A DNA stretch of 44,124 nt. It comes from Oscillospiraceae bacterium. Its GTDB lineage: Bacteria; Bacillota; Clostridia; Oscillospirales; Ruminococcaceae. Positions 30,776 through 39,650 of this stretch are shown here, piece after piece. Position numbers and translations under genes: made by a program. The DNA lies in NCBI GenBank assembly GCA_017468365.1, contig JAFUIS010000006.1:1-44124 (forward strand), in the 5' to 3' direction. Position 1 is the stretch's first letter, and every line of letters starts with the position of its first letter. The notes below the pieces were generated by a model. The model had not been told where the DNA came from, searched no databases, and saw only the letters and a list, made by a program, of their open reading frames with translations.

Positions 30776-31933
30776 ATGTATACGATTAATACTTATAATA
30801 AAATCGGCCAGGCAGGCCTTGATATGTATGATAAGGAAAAATACGTTATCACCGACGTTCTCGATCAGCCGGACGCAATTATGGTCCACTCCGCTCCTCT
30901 TCACAACATTGACATGGGCAAAAATCTCAAAGCAATCGTAAGAGTAGGCGCCGGTGTAAACACTATTCCGGTCGATCGTCTTACCGAAGAAGGCGTCGTA
31001 GTTTTCAACACTCCCGGCGGTAATGCAAACGCTGTTAAAGAACTCACCATCGCCGCCATCGTAATGATTTCCAGAAACGTCCAGGCGGCTTCCACCTGGG
31101 TAAAAGGTCTTAACACCACCGAACCCGGAAAAGAGGTTGAAAAAGGTAAAGAGGCTTTCCGCGGACCCGAAATCATGGGCAAAAAAATCGGTATCATCGG
31201 CGTAGGTTCCATCGGTTCCAGAATGGCAAAAGCCTGCAGTGACCTTGGAATGGACGTTATAGGTTATGACCCCTATCTCCTTCCTGCACGCAAAAAAGAA
31301 CTTCGCGCATATCTCAATTTTACAAATGACGTTGACGAAATTTATAAAACCTGCGATTACATCACCATTCATGTTCCGCTTACCGACGAAACCCGCAATT
31401 ACATCGGCAAAGCTGAACTCGATATGATGAAACCCGGCGTATATCTTATCAACTATGCCCGCGGTCCCGTCATCAACAACGAAGCTCTTGTAGAAGCACT
31501 TAAGAGTGGCAAGGTAAAAGCCTTTGCAACCGACTTCCCCACCGCAGAACAGCTTGAACTGCCTAACGTTATGGCAACTCCTCATCTCGGTGCCGGAACT
31601 CCGGAAGCCGATGAAAACTGCGCAAAGATGGCAGCAAAACAGATCATCGATTTCCTCGAAAACGGAAACATCGTCAACTCCGTCAACCTTCCTGCCGTTT
31701 CCTTCCCGAGAGCTGCCGGCGGAAGAATAACTCTTATCCATCATAACAAACCGGGTATGCTTGGCACTATTACCGAAAAAGTTGCCGCAGTCGGCATGAA
31801 CATCGAGAACCTTGTCAATAAATCCAGAGATTCCGTTGCTTACACCATTCTCGACTTTGACGAAGATGTTCCCGCCACGCTTGCCGAAAAACTTGCAGAA
31901 ATCGACGGAATCCTTCGTGTTCGCGTACTTTGA
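30776..31933 (+). CDS. serA: D-3-phosphoglycerate dehydrogenase with ACT domain
   Basis: 385 aa from ATG 30776 with AAGGAG upstream. Rossmann motif GIIGVGSIGSRMA (139-151), catalytic Arg229 (YARGPVIN), acidic region FPTAEQLE and His270 (ATPHLGAGTPEAD). C-terminal ACT domain about 317-385 (RITLIHHNKPGMLGTITEKV), which in other SerA enzymes binds serine for feedback control; the intervening ASB domain is absent. Catalyses the first step of serine synthesis. Compact clostridial form. Followed by a hairpin that probably reduces but does not end transcription into the DUF1015 gene. Confidence 0.95.
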   Translation: MYTINTYNKIGQAGLDMYDKEKYVITDVLDQPDAIMVHSAPLHNIDMGKNLKAIVRVGAGVNTIPVDRLTEEGVVVFNTPGGNANAVKELTIAAIVMISRNVQAASTWVKGLNTTEPGKEVEKGKEAFRGPEIMGKKIGIIGVGSIGSRMAKACSDLGMDVIGYDPYLLPARKKELRAYLNFTNDVDEIYKTCDYITIHVPLTDETRNYIGKAELDMMKPGVYLINYARGPVINNEALVEALKSGKVKAFATDFPTAEQLELPNVMATPHLGAGTPEADENCAKMAAKQIIDFLENGNIVNSVNLPAVSFPRAAGGRITLIHHNKPGMLGTITEKVAAVGMNIENLVNKSRDSVAYTILDFDEDVPATLAEKLAEIDGILRVRVL

Positions 31934-31944
31934 TAAAACCTATT

Positions 31945-31973
31945 TTGGCGGAACTTTGTTCCGCCAATTTTTT
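31945..31973 (+). terminator. Intra-operon hairpin after serA
   Basis: TTGGCGGAA / TTCCGCCAA with a five-base loop and T6, only 15 bp before the next start codon and overlapping its leader. It may be a partial terminator or attenuator. Confidence 0.75.
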
Positions 31974-31987
31974 CAGGAGGTTCATTT

Positions 31988-33160
31988 ATGAACTATAAAG
32001 AAAAACTTGAAAAACTCGGTGTAAAAATTCCGAATATTGTCCTTCCCCAAAAAGGTTCAGACCTTTCTAAATATGCCGTTCTCGCCTGCGACCAATATGC
32101 CGCCCAACCTGAATATTGGGAAAGGGTCCGCACATACGTCGGCAAATCCGTTTCCACCCTTCATATGACTCTTCCGGAAGCATGGCTTCTTGCCGGAGAT
32201 AACGATTATAAAAAGCGCGCCGCCACCATGGAAAAATATCTTTCCGACGGTTCTCTTGAAGAAATCGGCGACGGATTCATTTTTACCGAAAGAGATACAC
32301 CCGACGGCACCAGATACGGTCTTGTAGCTGCTTTTGACCTTGAGCAATACGATTACTTTCCCGGTTCGGATAAACTTATAAAAGTTACTGAGCGCACTGA
32401 CATAACCCGCGTTGCTCCGCGCGTTGAAATAAGAAAACAAGCTTCTCTTGAATTTCCCCACGTTCTGATGCTTATCGTTGATAAGGAAGATAAATTCATG
32501 GGAATGCTTCGAAAAGAAACTGCCGTACTTCCTAAAATTTATGATTTTGATCTTATGGAAAACGGCGGACACATAAAAGGAACAAAAATCGAAAGCGAAG
32601 AACTTTATGAAAAGATCGCAGATGTTCTTTACGATATCTTTCTTGAAAACGGCGGAAGTTTTTCTTTCGCCATGGGCGACGGAAACCATTCATTTGCCAC
32701 CGCAAAATGTTTCTGGGAAGAACTCAAAAAAAACCTTTCGCCCGAAGAACAGAAAAATCATCCGGCTCGTTTCTGCCTTGCCGAAATTATCAATCTTTAT
32801 GACCCGGCAATGCCTTATGAATGTATGAACCGCCTTCTCACAGGCGTTTGTGACCCCGAAAAAGCTCTTTCCGAAATGGGACTTGATGTTTCCGCTCTTC
32901 CCTCCTTGCAGGAACTGCAGCCCATTCTCGACCGCTGGCTTGAAAAACATCCGGAAGCAAAAATCGAATACGTCCACGACGCCGATACCTGCGAAGCTCT
33001 CGGTAAAAAGCCGAACAGTCTTGCCTTCTGTTACAGGGAATTCGACCGGGACAGCGTTTATGAAATGATCAAGAACAATTCGGTTTTTGTCCGAAAAAGC
33101 TTTGCCATGGGCCACCCGTACGAAAAAAGATATTATCTTGAAGGAAGAAAGATCCGCTGA
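31988..33160 (+). CDS. DUF1015 family protein, serine-operon neighbour
   Basis: 390 aa, ATG with AGGAGG upstream. DUF1015 hallmarks: VLPQKGSDLSKYAVLACDQY near the N-terminus, TRYGLVAAFDLEQYD, and the highly conserved FAMGDGNHSFATAK (about 223-236). No signal or membrane segment, so cytoplasmic. The family has no firmly established role that I know of, but it very often follows serC-serA in Clostridia, and no serB (phosphoserine phosphatase) is seen here. A link to phosphoserine or serine metabolism is an inference from context. Confidence 0.85.
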   Translation: MNYKEKLEKLGVKIPNIVLPQKGSDLSKYAVLACDQYAAQPEYWERVRTYVGKSVSTLHMTLPEAWLLAGDNDYKKRAATMEKYLSDGSLEEIGDGFIFTERDTPDGTRYGLVAAFDLEQYDYFPGSDKLIKVTERTDITRVAPRVEIRKQASLEFPHVLMLIVDKEDKFMGMLRKETAVLPKIYDFDLMENGGHIKGTKIESEELYEKIADVLYDIFLENGGSFSFAMGDGNHSFATAKCFWEELKKNLSPEEQKNHPARFCLAEIINLYDPAMPYECMNRLLTGVCDPEKALSEMGLDVSALPSLQELQPILDRWLEKHPEAKIEYVHDADTCEALGKKPNSLAFCYREFDRDSVYEMIKNNSVFVRKSFAMGHPYEKRYYLEGRKIR

Positions 33161-33162
33161 AA

Positions 33163-33193
33163 AAAAGCCGTGCTCAAAAAGAGCACGGCTTTT
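33163..33193 (+). terminator. Terminator of the serC-serA-DUF1015 operon
   Basis: AAAAGCCGTGCTC / GAGCACGGCTTTT with A5 loop and T-run; very stable. Confidence 0.92.
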
Positions 33194-33291
33194 TTATTCC
33201 AAAACGTAATAGGGATTTTTTACCGCTGGATTTATCTTCTTTTGCGGTTATATAATCAAATCAGGGCAAATCTGCCCGAGGAGGTAATAAA

Positions 33292-33537
33292 ATGGTCTGT
33301 AAAGTTTTTTTCAAAGCAAAAGAAGAACCCGAAAGACATTTCGACATCACCTACTGTGTATGCGAAGAAAAGGGATGTTATTACATCGAATCCTTTATAA
33401 ACGGAAAAAGCGGCACCGAAAAAGCTTTTCTCGGAAATTGCGGAGAAGAAAAGGCCGTTTCTGTTGCCCGGCTTCTTGCAAAAAAATCCGTTCGGCCTTT
33501 ACATATTGAAGATATAATTACCGATATGCGTTTTTAA
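33292..33537 (+). CDS. Small conserved-looking hypothetical protein
   Basis: 81 aa, ATG at 33292 preceded by GAGGAGG. Pattern: a short beta N-terminus (CKVFFKAKEEP), YCVCEEKGCYYIESFINGKSG, then EEKAVSVARLLAKKSVRPLH and a C-terminal IEDIITDMRF. The layout (turn with a glycine, then a helix ending in P-x-H-[IL]-x-D-[IV]-I-x-D) recalls small clostridial proteins grouped as DUF6514, but I hold that assignment loosely. A TATAAT lies at 33251-33256 without a clear -35. No domain of known function. Confidence 0.75.
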   Translation: MVCKVFFKAKEEPERHFDITYCVCEEKGCYYIESFINGKSGTEKAFLGNCGEEKAVSVARLLAKKSVRPLHIEDIITDMRF

Positions 33538-33630
33538 ACGTTCACAAAAACGTTCCGCCTTCATAAACTGTATTGAGCGTGCCTCATATCTTTAAAAAAG
33601 GCAGCTTATCAATATGATAGGAGGATTGTT

Positions 33631-34422
33631 ATGGCAGAGCAAAAAACAACCGGCAACACTGCCTTTAAAGAGGCAGTTTGTATCGACGCGGGCAGAGTAT
33701 ATGATTCCTGCTCTGATAAGGATTGCCTTGAAGACCTTCAGGTTTATTTTACGGATGCAGACCAGTCAAGAATAGACCGTGCGCTTACTGTAAAGGCCAA
33801 AAGCGTCGAAGTACTTAACGTTTTTCTTGAGGTGGAACCCATTCCCTTCAACCGCGGGTTTTATTCCGTGGATATGACTTTTTATTTTCAGGTAAACCTT
33901 TCCGCATATTACACCCCCGTTTCCACCGCGGACACTATAAGCGGGCTCGCGTTTTTCTCGAAGAAAGTTATCCTTTACGGAAGCGAGGGCAACGTAAAAG
34001 TTTACAGTTCCGAAAATCCTTTCGGCGGCGGAATCACCACCGATAATCCAAGAGCCGTTGTACAGGTGGTTTCCCCCATCGTTCTCAGCAGCCGTATTGC
34101 GGAAAACTGCGACTGCGGATGTGAACCTTGCAGCATAAGTTTTCCGGACTGCGTCTGTAACTGCTTCTGCGGAAATTTTGTGGCACCCACCGAAAAAAAG
34201 GTACTTATTACTCTTGGCCTTTTCACCATTGTTCAGCTTGAACGTCGGGTCCAGATGCTCATTCCCGCATATGACTTCTGCATTCCCGGAAAAGAGTGCG
34301 TAACAAGCACCGATGACCCTTGCGAAATTTTCAAGCATATCAAATTCCCCACCAACGAATTTTTCCCGCCGCGGCTTGAAGAAACTTCCAATCCCGGAAT
34401 TTCTTCCTGCGGATGCGGCTGA
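33631..34422 (+). CDS. Cysteine-rich conserved clostridial protein, possible spore-coat component
   Basis: 263 aa, ATG at 33631 with AGGAGG upstream. Sixteen cysteines, grouped as Cys17/27/32, a dense central cluster (Cys160, 162, 164, 167, 174, 176, 178, 180), Cys217/223/231 and a terminal CGCG. The region FKEAVCIDAGRVYDSCSDKD plus KKVILYGSEGNVKVY is a pattern I associate with conserved, uncharacterised proteins of spore-forming Clostridia. No signal peptide or membrane helix. Disulphide or Zn/Fe-S chemistry and a structural role in the spore are plausible; neither is shown. Own terminator; convergent with the methyltransferase gene. Confidence 0.75.
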   Translation: MAEQKTTGNTAFKEAVCIDAGRVYDSCSDKDCLEDLQVYFTDADQSRIDRALTVKAKSVEVLNVFLEVEPIPFNRGFYSVDMTFYFQVNLSAYYTPVSTADTISGLAFFSKKVILYGSEGNVKVYSSENPFGGGITTDNPRAVVQVVSPIVLSSRIAENCDCGCEPCSISFPDCVCNCFCGNFVAPTEKKVLITLGLFTIVQLERRVQMLIPAYDFCIPGKECVTSTDDPCEIFKHIKFPTNEFFPPRLEETSNPGISSCGCG

Positions 34423-34458
34423 AAAAATCCCGTGCTCATTTTTGAGCACGGGATTTTT
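34423..34458. terminator. Bidirectional terminator
   Basis: AAAAATCCCGTGCTCA / TGAGCACGGGATTTTT with a TTTT loop, a perfect 16-bp stem between convergent genes. Confidence 0.93.
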
Positions 34459-35129
34459 TACCATAAAAACGGAATGAGCCTGTATTTCACTTTTTCGGAA
34501 TATTCCTTATATCCGTCAAGTTGTTCTATAAGCATATTGTCTTCAAGTTCGGTCCTTATTATTATAACGACCGCTATCGCATGCGATAAAAGCCAGACTT
34601 CCATTGAGGGAAAAACACAGACGATTGCAGCACACCATATGAGCACGGCTGCATAGGTCGGGTGCCTTACTACCGAATAAGGTCCGGTGCTAACCACGGT
34701 CTGATTTCTGTCTTTCTGAATCCTTGCTGTGGATTCAAGAAAAGTGTTTTCAAGCATTGCCTTAACCGTTATCACTGCAGAAATCATATAAAGGATCATT
34801 CCTGCGATAAAATCGAATTCTATCTTTTTTCCGAGGGGTACAGTCTTTCCCGCGGCGTAATAAACGATAAAAAACGCCGACAACCAGAAAATCAACAGCA
34901 GAACTTTATCCCATTTAGGGGAATTTGTATTCACTTTTGACCTTTTTTCAAGAGTTTTCGGGTTAGATTTATAAATTACGATACCCGAAACCAGAGCAAC
35001 GGCAATATAGACCGAAAAGAATATTCCGCTTCGAAGGTCAAAACCTTTTGCCCCGATAAAAAACAGCAGTGCTCCAATGAATCTTTCCGCCAGAAGTTTT
35101 AAAATATGAATCACGGCGCCTTTATTCAT
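34458..35129 (-). CDS. ICMT-like membrane methyltransferase
   Basis: 223 aa with five hydrophobic helices (LLFFIGAKGF, FFSVYIAVALVSGIVIY, VLLLIFWLSAFFIVYY, MILYMISAVITVKAML, VLIWCAAIVCVFP). The C-terminal half has the isoprenylcysteine carboxyl methyltransferase/phospholipid methyltransferase motif: GPYSVVRHPTYAAVL, RTELEDNML and GYKEYSEKVKYRLIPF, which bind SAM and substrate. In bacteria these enzymes methylate lipids or unknown isoprenoid substrates; no prenylated-protein system is visible. Starts 18 bp after cdd on the same strand with GAAGGTG as ribosome site. Confidence 0.85.
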   Translation of the reverse strand: MNKGAVIHILKLLAERFIGALLFFIGAKGFDLRSGIFFSVYIAVALVSGIVIYKSNPKTLEKRSKVNTNSPKWDKVLLLIFWLSAFFIVYYAAGKTVPLGKKIEFDFIAGMILYMISAVITVKAMLENTFLESTARIQKDRNQTVVSTGPYSVVRHPTYAAVLIWCAAIVCVFPSMEVWLLSHAIAVVIIIRTELEDNMLIEQLDGYKEYSEKVKYRLIPFLW

Positions 35130-35147
35130 AAAACACCTTCTTCCGGT

Positions 35148-35561
35148 TTATCTGTTAAGGTCTTTCTCCCTGAAAGTATGCGGAAGTATCTCGATAAGAG
35201 TGTGTTCCCTTATTTCGTCCTCGCTTTTTCCGACAACCACAACAAAATCGTCCTCACAGAATTCTGCCATTACCTGACGGCAAACTCCGCAGGGATAGCA
35301 ATAATCCATAGGAGGTTTTCCAGCGGGACCGCCGACAACTGCGATTGCAGCAAACTCTCTTTCGCCTTCGCTTACTGCTTTAAAGAATGCGGTGCGTTCT
35401 GCGCAGTTTGTGGGGGTATATGCCGCATTTTCAATGTTGCATCCACGATATACTTTTCCCTCTTTGGTAAGAAGAGCGGCGCCAACCGCAAAATGGGAAT
35501 AAGGAACGTATGCCATTTCTCTTGCCGCAAGAGCTTCTTTTACAAGTGCTTTACTGTCCAT
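35148..35561 (-). CDS. cdd: Cytidine deaminase
   Basis: 137 aa. Zn site and catalytic Glu are clear: TNCAERTAF (Cys53, Glu55) and YPCGVCRQVM (Cys91, Cys94). Substrate loop YSHFAVGAALLT and GCNIENAAYTP are typical of the tetrameric Firmicute enzyme. Deaminates cytidine/deoxycytidine to uridine in salvage. ATG preceded by GGAGG. Co-directional with the methyltransferase downstream. Confidence 0.96.
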   Translation of the reverse strand: MDSKALVKEALAAREMAYVPYSHFAVGAALLTKEGKVYRGCNIENAAYTPTNCAERTAFFKAVSEGEREFAAIAVVGGPAGKPPMDYCYPCGVCRQVMAEFCEDDFVVVVGKSEDEIREHTLIEILPHTFREKDLNR

Positions 35562-35624
35562 AAAGTAACCTCCGAATAGTTATTTTCCAAAAAGATGCTA
35601 TCATAATTTTTGTGTTTAGTCAAC

Positions 35625-35652
35625 AAAATCCCGCTCGTTAAAGCGGGATTTT
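35625..35652 (-). terminator. Terminator of the TetR-RND operon
   Basis: AAAATCCCGCT / AGCGGGATTTT with a six-base loop; read on the minus strand it follows the RND stop. Confidence 0.88.
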
Positions 35653-35657
35653 GAATT

Positions 35658-38600
35658 TTAGAGTTCCGAAATTTCAAGGTCATCTTCGCTGATGACGTTC
35701 ATATTTTTACGCGAAAGAAGTTCGTACATAACGGGAATTACAAAAAGGGTCATAACAGTCGCATAAAGAAGTCCACCTATGCAGCAAACCGCAACCGGCT
35801 GAATAAGACTTGAACCGAATCCGAATCCCAATGCAATAGGAACAAGACCGAGAACGGTCGTAAGCGCGGTCATAAATATAGGACGAAGTCTTGTTTTCGA
35901 GGCCTCGATGACAGCCGCTCTTCTTTCCATTCCGCCCTCGCGAAGCTGGTTGATGCAGTCAACAAGAACGATACCGTTGTTTACGATGATACCTACAAGC
36001 ATTATTAAACCTATCATCGCAACAACGCTTATTTCAAGTCCCCATATCATAAGGGCAATGAATGCACCGGTAAATGCAAGCGGAATGGTAAACATAACAA
36101 TGAAAGGAGAACGAAGGCTCTGGAACTGTGCAACCATGATGAGATAAACAAGGATAACGCCGATTCCGAGCATCTTCACAAGTTCCCACATCGCTTCCAT
36201 AATGCTTTCGTTTTCGCCGGAAAATTCATAGGTAACTCCCTCCGGAGCTTTGTAATCAGCCAAAGCCCGCTCAATATCTGCGGCAACAAGAGTTACGTTA
36301 TGTCCTTCGGCTATTCCTGCGGAAACGGTAAGGTATCTTCTGTGAGAGATTCTGTTGATACTTGAAAGCGTGTTTCCGTCTTTGATTTCGGCAATATCCG
36401 AAAGTTTGACTTCCGCTTTTGTTCCGTCCTGTTTGGTAACGTTGAATACGTAATTTTCAATATCTTCGCGGGTAAAGTTTTCGCCCGATTCGGAAATGAT
36501 AATAACGTCATATTCGCCTTCGTCGGTTTCAATGGTGGAAGCGGAAACGTTCTTAACGATTTTTCCCGCAATTTCCTGAAGCACCTGGGCAACGGTAAGT
36601 CCATTCTTCATGGCTTCGTTTTTGTTAACGCTGATATTAATGGTGGGCTCGGTCTTTTCCTCACCGGCCGAAACATAAGAAACTCCGTCTATATCTCTTA
36701 TGATATCGCCTATCTCTTTTGCCGTCGCGGTAATATCCTCTATATCGTTTCCGTAAACGTCAACGGTAACTCCGCTTCCGGTAAGCATGCTCATGGAATC
36801 CATCATGCCGCCGCTTACGGAAATATCTGCTGAATCTTTATAATTTTCCGCAATGTCGCTTATGTTTGCGGTTATTTTTCCGGCCTCTTTTTCTCCGTCA
36901 CTGTCAAGAATGATATACATTGTTGCAGAAGTTACATCAGAACTTCCGCCGCTCATTCCCACAAAGCTTTCCATTCCTCCTGAAAGCATCGTACCGACGG
37001 TCTCGACTCCGTTTATCTTTTTAATCTCCGCACCAAATTCATCACAGATTTTTGCAGTATCGTCAAGAACGGAATCTTCCGGAAGGCTGATGTTTACAGT
37101 CAACTGGTTGGATTCAAAGTTAGGCATAAAAATGAATCCCCTGCTGATACAAGCGTAGGCACTTCCCGCAAGAAGCAATACGGAAAGGATAAGCACAAAA
37201 GCTTTTTTATTGAGAGCTGTTTCAACAAGTTTTCCGTATTTCTGAATGAATTTTCCTTCGCCGTCTTTATTCTCTTTTACCTTTTTAAGAACAGTCGGAG
37301 CCATTGCCGGAATAAGGGTAAGCGCAATAATAAGGCTTGCAAGAAGCGAATATGCAATGGTCAGAGCCATATCCTGGAAAAGCTGTTTTGTAATACCTTT
37401 TACAAAAACAATGGGAAGGAAAACGCAAATAGTGGTAAGAGTAGAAGAAGTAATAGCTCCCGCAACCTGTGAAGCACCGGAAACTGCGGCTTTTATCGGC
37501 GAAAGTCCGAGGCTTCTGAGTCTGTAGGTGTTTTCGATAACAACAATGGAGTTATCCACCAGCATACCGATACCTGCGGCAAGACCCGCAAGAGAAATGA
37601 TGTTGAGCGTTACTCCCGAAAAATACATAAGTACTATCGCAAAAACAACGCTTATCGGAATGCTCAGTGCGACCATGAAGGTCGGTCTTATATCACGAAG
37701 GAAAACCGCAAGAATGATTATTGCAAGCACCGCACCTATTATCATATTTTCAAGAACAGAACTGATGATTATATCGATATAATCGCCCTGATCCATAAGA
37801 GGCGCAAATTGGAGTCCTTCGAATTTTTCTTCGAGCTGAGCGAATTTTTCGTCAAGATTTTCCGAAACCGTTGCAGTAGCATAGTTGGACTGTTTGTTGA
37901 AAGAAAGAATTACGCCGCGGTTTCCGTTGATGTTTGCATAAGTGCTGTCGGAGTTATCGGTATAGTTTATCTCCGCAACGTCGCTGATGGTAATAGCGCC
38001 TATTCCCTCTATTCCCATATCAAAAAGAACGAGGTCCTCAAGTTCGGTAACGTCCTCGAATTTATCGCCAACGCGCAAAAGAACGGGTTCTCCGCCGTCA
38101 AGGACGTAACCGGCAGGCATTTCAAAATTCTGGGCATAAAGAATGGTTGCCACAAGTTCAAGATTGATTATCTGGTCAACGTCAGCCGCTCCCACAGCTT
38201 CTTCCATTGCAGTATCAATCTTCTCGCGGTTTTTGGCAAGTTCCTCTTCGGCAGCTTCGATTTGTCCGGAAGAAGCGGCAAGCTGGCTTGCAGTGGAATC
38301 AAGCATTTTTTCCGCTTCGGCAAACTGTTTTCTTGCTTCCGCTTCACCCTCTTCCATTGCCATTTCGCCGCTTACTATCGCAGCTTCGGCTTTTGCAAGT
38401 TCCTCATAACCTTTCTGAATCTCTGCCTGATATTTTTCGCACTCCGCAATTCCTGCTTCAAGGTCCGAAATCGCCTGGCCGACTGTTTCGGAGCTGTATC
38501 CGAATTCGCCGAGAGCCGCATCTATATCCGAAAGATATTGGTCGATAGCGGCGATACCCGCTTCAACCTCCGCGATTCCCGCAACAAGCGCACTATAGGA

Positions 38601-39650
38601 ATCATACTGTCCGCCGGTCATTTCAGATATCATTTCATCAAGGGCGGAATAATCAAGGTCCGGGTTTGCGTCAACGAATTCCTGAACGCTTCTGAGTGCG
38701 GTAAGAGTTCCGGTAAGCGCAACTTTGCTCTGTTTAAGAGTTTCAATACTTACCTGCGCCTCAAGAAGTTTATCATAAGTGGCATAAAGCGTATCCATCT
38801 GCTTAAGAAGCTCTGCTTCGCCTGCCTGAAGTTCTTTTCTCGCCTGGTCTATCTGGATATATCCGAAAAGGATTCCGTCTTTTCCTGCTTCAAGCTGTTC
38901 TTCGGCTTCGGCTTTTGCTTTTTCAAGCTCTTCTCTGCCTTTTTTTATCTCAGTTCTGCCAACGGCAATGGCTTCCTTTCCGTCCGAAAGCTGCTGTTCT
39001 GCGTCTTCAATGGCAGTATAAGCTTCGTCAAACTGCTTGATTATCTCCTTTTCGATGCGTGCGTTGAGTTTTTCTATCTTGTCTTCGGAAATTAGAAGTT
39101 CAACGCTTCTGCTTATCATACCTTCAGCAGAAACAGAAGCAACACCTTCTACACCTTCAAGCTGGGAAAGAAGGTTGTTTTCAACGAAAGAAGTGAGCTC
39201 ATATTCGTCAAGTCCGTCAACGCTTACCGCAACGACCGCCGTCGCAAGCATATTCGGGTTTATTTTGAGCATGATCGGAGTTCCGACAGAATCGTCCCAG
39301 CCAGATTCAAGCTGGCCTATGGCGTTGGTGATATCCACCGAAGCGATTCCAAGGTCAGTTCCCTCGGCAAATTCGAGCATTACCATTGAATAGTTTTCGG
39401 ACGAAGTGGAAGAAATACTGTTGATATTGTCAAGTCTTGCCATGCTCTCTTCCATTGGTTTCGTGACGGTTTCTTCCACCTCTTCCGGCGAAGCGCCAAC
39501 GTAAGTTGTGGTTATGATGACGTACGGAAAATCCATGCTTGGAAGAAGATCAGGCGTAAGATTGAGAAAAGAAACTACGCCCAAAACGATAACTACGACT
39601 ATTCCTACAAAAACTGTATAAGGCTTTTTTACACTGAATTTAGAAAACAC
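35658..39650 (-). CDS. RND efflux permease with about 300-residue coiled-coil insertion
   Basis: 1330 aa, GTG start directly after the TAA of the TetR gene, so translation is coupled. AcrB/HAE-type layout: TM1 (about 12-30), porter domains, TM2 onward (IIGAVLAIIILAVFLRD), relay helix GIGMLVDNSIVVIEN, and second-half TM NNGIVLVDCINQL. The usual Asp-Asp pair of TM4 is Asp-Asn here. Residues about 195-490 are Glu/Ala/Lys-rich helices (EELEKAKAEAEEQL, AEEELAKNREKID) inserted in the first porter loop, not found in Gram-negative AcrB (about 1040 aa). Such long forms occur in Firmicutes, which lack an outer membrane; the helices might replace an adaptor. Substrate unknown. Confidence 0.9.
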   Translation of the reverse strand: MFSKFSVKKPYTVFVGIVVVIVLGVVSFLNLTPDLLPSMDFPYVIITTTYVGASPEEVEETVTKPMEESMARLDNINSISSTSSENYSMVMLEFAEGTDLGIASVDITNAIGQLESGWDDSVGTPIMLKINPNMLATAVVAVSVDGLDEYELTSFVENNLLSQLEGVEGVASVSAEGMISRSVELLISEDKIEKLNARIEKEIIKQFDEAYTAIEDAEQQLSDGKEAIAVGRTEIKKGREELEKAKAEAEEQLEAGKDGILFGYIQIDQARKELQAGEAELLKQMDTLYATYDKLLEAQVSIETLKQSKVALTGTLTALRSVQEFVDANPDLDYSALDEMISEMTGGQYDSYSALVAGIAEVEAGIAAIDQYLSDIDAALGEFGYSSETVGQAISDLEAGIAECEKYQAEIQKGYEELAKAEAAIVSGEMAMEEGEAEARKQFAEAEKMLDSTASQLAASSGQIEAAEEELAKNREKIDTAMEEAVGAADVDQIINLELVATILYAQNFEMPAGYVLDGGEPVLLRVGDKFEDVTELEDLVLFDMGIEGIGAITISDVAEINYTDNSDSTYANINGNRGVILSFNKQSNYATATVSENLDEKFAQLEEKFEGLQFAPLMDQGDYIDIIISSVLENMIIGAVLAIIILAVFLRDIRPTFMVALSIPISVVFAIVLMYFSGVTLNIISLAGLAAGIGMLVDNSIVVIENTYRLRSLGLSPIKAAVSGASQVAGAITSSTLTTICVFLPIVFVKGITKQLFQDMALTIAYSLLASLIIALTLIPAMAPTVLKKVKENKDGEGKFIQKYGKLVETALNKKAFVLILSVLLLAGSAYACISRGFIFMPNFESNQLTVNISLPEDSVLDDTAKICDEFGAEIKKINGVETVGTMLSGGMESFVGMSGGSSDVTSATMYIILDSDGEKEAGKITANISDIAENYKDSADISVSGGMMDSMSMLTGSGVTVDVYGNDIEDITATAKEIGDIIRDIDGVSYVSAGEEKTEPTINISVNKNEAMKNGLTVAQVLQEIAGKIVKNVSASTIETDEGEYDVIIISESGENFTREDIENYVFNVTKQDGTKAEVKLSDIAEIKDGNTLSSINRISHRRYLTVSAGIAEGHNVTLVAADIERALADYKAPEGVTYEFSGENESIMEAMWELVKMLGIGVILVYLIMVAQFQSLRSPFIVMFTIPLAFTGAFIALMIWGLEISVVAMIGLIMLVGIIVNNGIVLVDCINQLREGGMERRAAVIEASKTRLRPIFMTALTTVLGLVPIALGFGFGSSLIQPVAVCCIGGLLYATVMTLFVIPVMYELLSRKNMNVISEDDLEISEL

